From Aquidulcibacter sp. (GTDB lineage Bacteria > Pseudomonadota > Alphaproteobacteria > Caulobacterales > Aquidulcibacteraceae), in contig JAPZTJ010000001.1 of NCBI GenBank assembly GCA_027532555.1, positions 92,171 through 156,170 on the forward strand: 64,000 nucleotides of DNA, written 5' to 3'. The notes under the pieces are model-generated. The model had not been told where the DNA came from. It made no database searches and saw nothing but the letters and a program-made list of their open reading frames with translations. The translations under genes were made by a program, and so were the position numbers. This document shows positions 60,939 through 64,000 of this stretch, piece by piece (positions within the stretch are counted from its first letter, which is position 1; the number at the start of each line of letters is the position of its first letter).

Positions 60939-62017
60939 GAGAACTCGCCGCCTTTGACGCTTTAGCGGATGGCAAGTCCATCCATGACGACGCTAATTTC
61001 AGCTGGCGCGTGGCGCGCCATCCGGTTGGCAATGTCACACCAGATGACTTCAGCTGGGCACAAAGTGCGATTCCCGAGCCAGAGCCGGGGCAGGTCTTGC
61101 TCAAGACACACTACCTTGGCCTTGCGCCCGTCATGCGCATGTACATGATGGGCGGCAGCCCGTCGGGCGAAGTGCCGCTCGGGATCGGCGATGTCATCCA
61201 TGGCCGTGGGGTCGCCCAGATTATCAAGTCGCGCAATCCCAATTGGCGCGAAGGTGACCTCGTACAGGGCCAAATGGGTTGGCAGACTTACAAAGTCTCG
61301 TCCATGACCCCGCAAGAAAAATTCTTTCCAATGCCAAAAAATGGCCTGCCTGCAGCGCTAGGGTCAGGCGTACTGGGGATGACGGGGCTCTCTGCCTATG
61401 CGGGCCTGTTTCCAACTGGCGACCCGCGCAAAGGCGACCTCATGGTCTTATCGGGTGCTGCCGGTGGTGTTGGTTCAATGGTCAGCCAGATTGCAGCCAA
61501 TGTGGTTGGTTGTGATGTAGTTGGCATTGCCGGTGGGGCGGGCAAATGCGCTTTTGTGCGCAATCATGGCTGCTCTGCAGCAATCGATTATAAGAATGAA
61601 AATCTGGTCGAACGGCTCGATGCGCTTAGGCCGGGTGGCATTGATCTGTATTTTGACAATGTCGGTGGAGAAGCCTTGGAAGCTTGTATGGAGCGCCTAC
61701 GCATGCATGCGCGCGTGATTCTGTGCGGGTCAATCAGCGAGTATGCACGCACCGACCCTTTCGCTTTGGCCAATTATACAAGACTTCGCAGAACCGATAG
61801 CCGCATGCAGGGCTTCTTTGTTTACAATCACATTAACCGCTGGGACGCTGTTATGGCGGATCTGGCGGGCTGGATCCGTGAAGGCAAGCTGAAGCCAGTT
61901 CAAGACATCATCACGGGGTTCGAAAACATGCCCAAGGCCTTGGCCCAACTTTACTATGGTCAAAATGTAGGTGTGCAATGCTGCTCGGTTCGCGGCGAAC
62001 CAAAGGATTGGCGATGA
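60935..62017 (+). CDS. NADP-dependent MDR-family oxidoreductase (CurA/LTB4DH-like)
   Basis: 360 aa medium-chain dehydrogenase/reductase without zinc ligands. Blocks are PEPGQVLLKTHYLGLAPVMRMYM, GMTGLSAYAGLF, the nucleotide loop GAAGGVGSMVSQIA, GCDVVGIAGGAGKCAFV, DLYFDNVGGEALEACM and a C-terminal PVQDIITGFENMPKAL. This resembles enzymes that reduce the C=C bond of alpha,beta-unsaturated ketones, e.g. curcumin or 15-oxoprostaglandin reductases. It is coupled to both flanking genes by four-base overlaps. Confidence 0.9.
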   Translation: MRELAAFDALADGKSIHDDANFSWRVARHPVGNVTPDDFSWAQSAIPEPEPGQVLLKTHYLGLAPVMRMYMMGGSPSGEVPLGIGDVIHGRGVAQIIKSRNPNWREGDLVQGQMGWQTYKVSSMTPQEKFFPMPKNGLPAALGSGVLGMTGLSAYAGLFPTGDPRKGDLMVLSGAAGGVGSMVSQIAANVVGCDVVGIAGGAGKCAFVRNHGCSAAIDYKNENLVERLDALRPGGIDLYFDNVGGEALEACMERLRMHARVILCGSISEYARTDPFALANYTRLRRTDSRMQGFFVYNHINRWDAVMADLAGWIREGKLKPVQDIITGFENMPKALAQLYYGQNVGVQCCSVRGEPKDWR

Positions 62018-62457
62018 CGGGTCTTCGTTTCCAGCGCGGGAATTATGTTGTCGCCGATTTGGATCGGGCGTTGACCTTCTATCAGGATGTTCTGGGTTTT
62101 CAGGTGACCTACATCCTGCCTCCCAATCCAACGAGCTATTCCTATTCGGTGTTCGCTATTCCGGCCGAAGCCGTGATGCGCTTCTGCGTGTTGTCAACAC
62201 AAACTCAAGTGCGCGTTATGGCGCTAACAGAGGTCGCCAACCTATCCTTGTCTGCAGTCCCCCATCCTCGTCGGTCTGCAATTGTCCTGGAGATTGACGA
62301 GCTTGATGCAGCAATTGCTGGCGCGCTCGCCTTAGGTCTCACCGTCTTTGATGAGGAAGTTTTGCACACCAAAGATGGGCGCATCGGCCGCGAAATCGGG
62401 ATTGTCGACTTTGATGATAATCTGGTGGTGCTCTACAAAATTCTAGGAGAAGCATAA
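62014..62457 (+). CDS. Second VOC-superfamily protein
   Basis: 147 aa from ATG 62014, overlapping the oxidoreductase stop (ATGA). The N-module reads RGNYVVADLDRALTFYQDVLGFQVTYI and the C-module RRSAIVLEIDELDAAIAGALALGL with IGIVDFDDNLVVLYK. Both usual metal ligands appear missing (Arg in place of His at the first strand, Leu in place of Glu near the end). It may act without metal or as a binding protein. Its stop overlaps the next start by one base. Confidence 0.8.
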   Translation: MTGLRFQRGNYVVADLDRALTFYQDVLGFQVTYILPPNPTSYSYSVFAIPAEAVMRFCVLSTQTQVRVMALTEVANLSLSAVPHPRRSAIVLEIDELDAAIAGALALGLTVFDEEVLHTKDGRIGREIGIVDFDDNLVVLYKILGEA

Positions 62458-63770
62458 TGGGGGATCGTTATCCGACAGCGCGGGCAGGCTGGACGCTCAC
62501 CGTCATGCTGACCATTGCATACATTTTCTCTTATCTAGATCGAAACATTCTTGGCTTGTTGATTGGTCCGATCAAGCAAGATTTGGGTTTGCGAGATGAT
62601 CAATTAGGCTATGTCATTGGTCCGGCGTTCGCGATTTTCTACGCGACAATGGGCCTTCCTTTTGGCTGGCTGGCAGATCGCGTCAAACGAACCCGTTTGG
62701 TCGCAGCCGGTATTGCCTTTTGGTCGTTGGCAACCGCTGTGACGGGCTTCGTAACCGGCTTCTGGCAATTGTTCGCTGCCCGAATGGCCGTCGGGATTGG
62801 TGAAGCGGTATTGAGCCCATCAGCCATGTCGCTCATCGGTGACAGCTTTCCTGAAGAAAAGCGCGCACGACCCGTTGCTTTTTATTCCGCTGCGCTCTCG
62901 CTAGCGGTTGGGTTAAGTGCCATCGCGACCTGGGGCATCATCAGCTGGGCCAAAGGCTCTGCCACCATTGCCGTGCCACTTCTCGGCGACTTAAAGCCGT
63001 GGCAGTTTTCCTTTGTTGCCGTCGGTCTGCCGGGATTGTTGGTCGCACTGATATTCCTGCTTCTGCCCGAACCGCCGCGTCAGCCCGCCGTCAAAGGCGA
63101 GGAAGGTAATGGCGTGCGCGACGCTGCGCGCCTGATCGGAGGGAACTGGCAAGCCTATTTGGGTGTGATTTTGTTGGTCTGCGTCATGACGACAGTGACA
63201 TATGGCCAAGGCAGTTTTGGTCCCGCTGCGTTTAACCGTGCCTATGGTTGGCCGACAGAAATATACGCGCTTTACAATGGTATCGGCACGATGATCGTTG
63301 GGCCCGGGTCACTTGTTTTGACCAGTTGGCTCATTATGCGGATGCAGGCCAAAGGCATGTCTGATGCCCCCTATCAGGTTAGCATGTGGGCCTTTATCAT
63401 GATGGTTGTGCTGTGCACCCTGCCGTTTCTCGTAAACATGCCTGTGGCCACATTGGCGCTGAACATTCTAAGTACTGTTCCCCTGTCGATGCTAACTGCT
63501 GGGGCGATGCTGGCGCTGTTGGCGATCACACCATCATCCGTGCGCGGCCAAGTGGTTGCGCTTTATTATGTTGCGATCAATATCACGGGCTTGTTCCTTG
63601 GACCTACAACGGTGGGCTGGCTGTCGACCAACCTGTTCGGCGAAGCCAACTTACGTTGGGCGATTGCCATATTGCCCGTCATCTTTGGCGTTATTCCTCT
63701 GATTTTGCTGCCAGCGATTGGTCGAGCCTATCGCTTACGCCTTGCTGCGCTGGAGCCTGCCAGCACATAG
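62457..63770 (+). CDS. MFS transporter, spinster-like
   Basis: 437 aa with 12 helices. The first helix TVMLTIAYIFSYLDRNILGLLI, followed by the A-motif GWLADRVKRTRLVAAG and FWQLFAARMAVGIGEAVLSPSAMSLIGDSFPEEKRARP, read in pieces, is characteristic of the spinster-like group of aromatic or organic-acid permeases common in sphingomonads and relatives. Last gene of the VOC-MDR-VOC-MFS operon; it likely imports the compound handled by the enzymes. Confidence 0.9.
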   Translation: MGDRYPTARAGWTLTVMLTIAYIFSYLDRNILGLLIGPIKQDLGLRDDQLGYVIGPAFAIFYATMGLPFGWLADRVKRTRLVAAGIAFWSLATAVTGFVTGFWQLFAARMAVGIGEAVLSPSAMSLIGDSFPEEKRARPVAFYSAALSLAVGLSAIATWGIISWAKGSATIAVPLLGDLKPWQFSFVAVGLPGLLVALIFLLLPEPPRQPAVKGEEGNGVRDAARLIGGNWQAYLGVILLVCVMTTVTYGQGSFGPAAFNRAYGWPTEIYALYNGIGTMIVGPGSLVLTSWLIMRMQAKGMSDAPYQVSMWAFIMMVVLCTLPFLVNMPVATLALNILSTVPLSMLTAGAMLALLAITPSSVRGQVVALYYVAINITGLFLGPTTVGWLSTNLFGEANLRWAIAILPVIFGVIPLILLPAIGRAYRLRLAALEPAST

Positions 63771-63836
63771 GCCTCAAACTTGTGTGCCAGACTGGCCAGA
63801 TGTCGGCGATCAGGTGCAGACGGTGGGCTAGGGGCC

Positions 63837-63914
63837 AAAGCTGAATTCTCTGCATTTGCAGATGACGTTGATGCAACCATTAGCGCTGCAGCGCGCGCGA
63901 TGGAAAAAATCTAG
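63837..63914 (+). other. Short open tail with coding character
   Basis: 26 codons ending at TAG 63912-63914 read KAEFSAFADDVDATISAAAR, then AMEKI, a helical protein-like ending, but no start or upstream open frame is present. It may be the remnant of a gene or chance. The last 86 bases of the window hold nothing recognisable. Confidence 0.2.
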
Positions 63915-64000
63915 AACCCTTTTCTATCAAAACCTGCGCCTACGATGAGGATGCAGTCGCGGGCTAACAATTTCGAACTTGGGTCCTCACCGTGTTTGGC

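Overview
The window looks like a chromosomal segment of an alphaproteobacterium close to the Caulobacterales/Hyphomonadaceae. The reasons are a Caulobacter-ordered cpa/tad pilus locus, TTAA-N7-TTAA (CtrA-type) boxes and clustered GANTC sites upstream of cell-cycle-relevant genes, a split pntAa/pntAb/pntB transhydrogenase, and the rimP-nusA-ylxR-infB-rbfA-truB-rpsO-pnp translation block. GC content is moderate (roughly mid-50s by eye). No rRNA, complete tRNA, CRISPR array or intact insertion sequence was seen.

Layout. 0-6.1 kb: 3' part of lnt, a frameshifted XRE regulator gene, an exported M24 peptidase, a YkgJ-type cysteine-cluster protein, trmB, an ABC ATPase and a small CHCC zinc-finger protein. 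6.1-17.6 kb: a Tad/Flp pilus locus. On the minus strand it runs pilA (found by hand, 56 aa, with its own strong terminator), cpaA, cpaB, cpaC, cpaD, cpaE, cpaF, tadB, tadC. Divergently on the plus strand are a CpaC-N-domain protein and two TadE-type minor pseudopilins. 17.7-24.2 kb: pabC-pabB (folate), an MFS permease, an ArsC-like protein, tsaB-rimI-fur and an FKBP lipoprotein. 24.3-36.0 kb: rimP to pnp, then rimO. 36-38 kb: an ECF sigma factor with a short membrane partner, a DUF6249-like protein and an exported protein gene broken by one in-frame amber codon. 38-46.4 kb: a Rieske oxygenase, pntAa-pntAb-pntB, a polytopic membrane protein, udk, a YbjQ protein and a serine hydrolase facing a small membrane protein. 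46.4-51.1 kb: nrdA and nrdB, separated by two unrelated genes, each carrying a CtrA-type box and NrdR-like boxes. 51.2-55.1 kb: a small ORF behind a sigma-54-like element, a sodium/solute symporter, a DUF4239 protein and a MerR/methyltransferase pair.

55.2-59 kb is accessory and mosaic. It holds small exported or membrane proteins, a GC-rich cupin gene, an AT-richer Fic gene, an orphan start codon at their junction, and a tRNA 3'-end-like fragment that may be an attachment-site scar. 59-64 kb holds a DUF962 gene and a tetR gene sharing a 20-bp near-palindrome, then a tightly overlapping VOC / MDR-oxidoreductase / VOC / MFS operon that looks like an uncharacterised catabolic or detoxification unit.

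The most interesting signals are: matching CtrA-box plus NrdR-box architecture at both ribonucleotide reductase genes; two single-lesion genes (an 8-T frameshift in the XRE gene and an amber codon in the exported-protein gene); a three-way-junction-like intergenic element near 34.5 kb; and the unknown VOC-MDR-VOC-MFS operon. No wholly new multi-gene system was proven from sequence alone.
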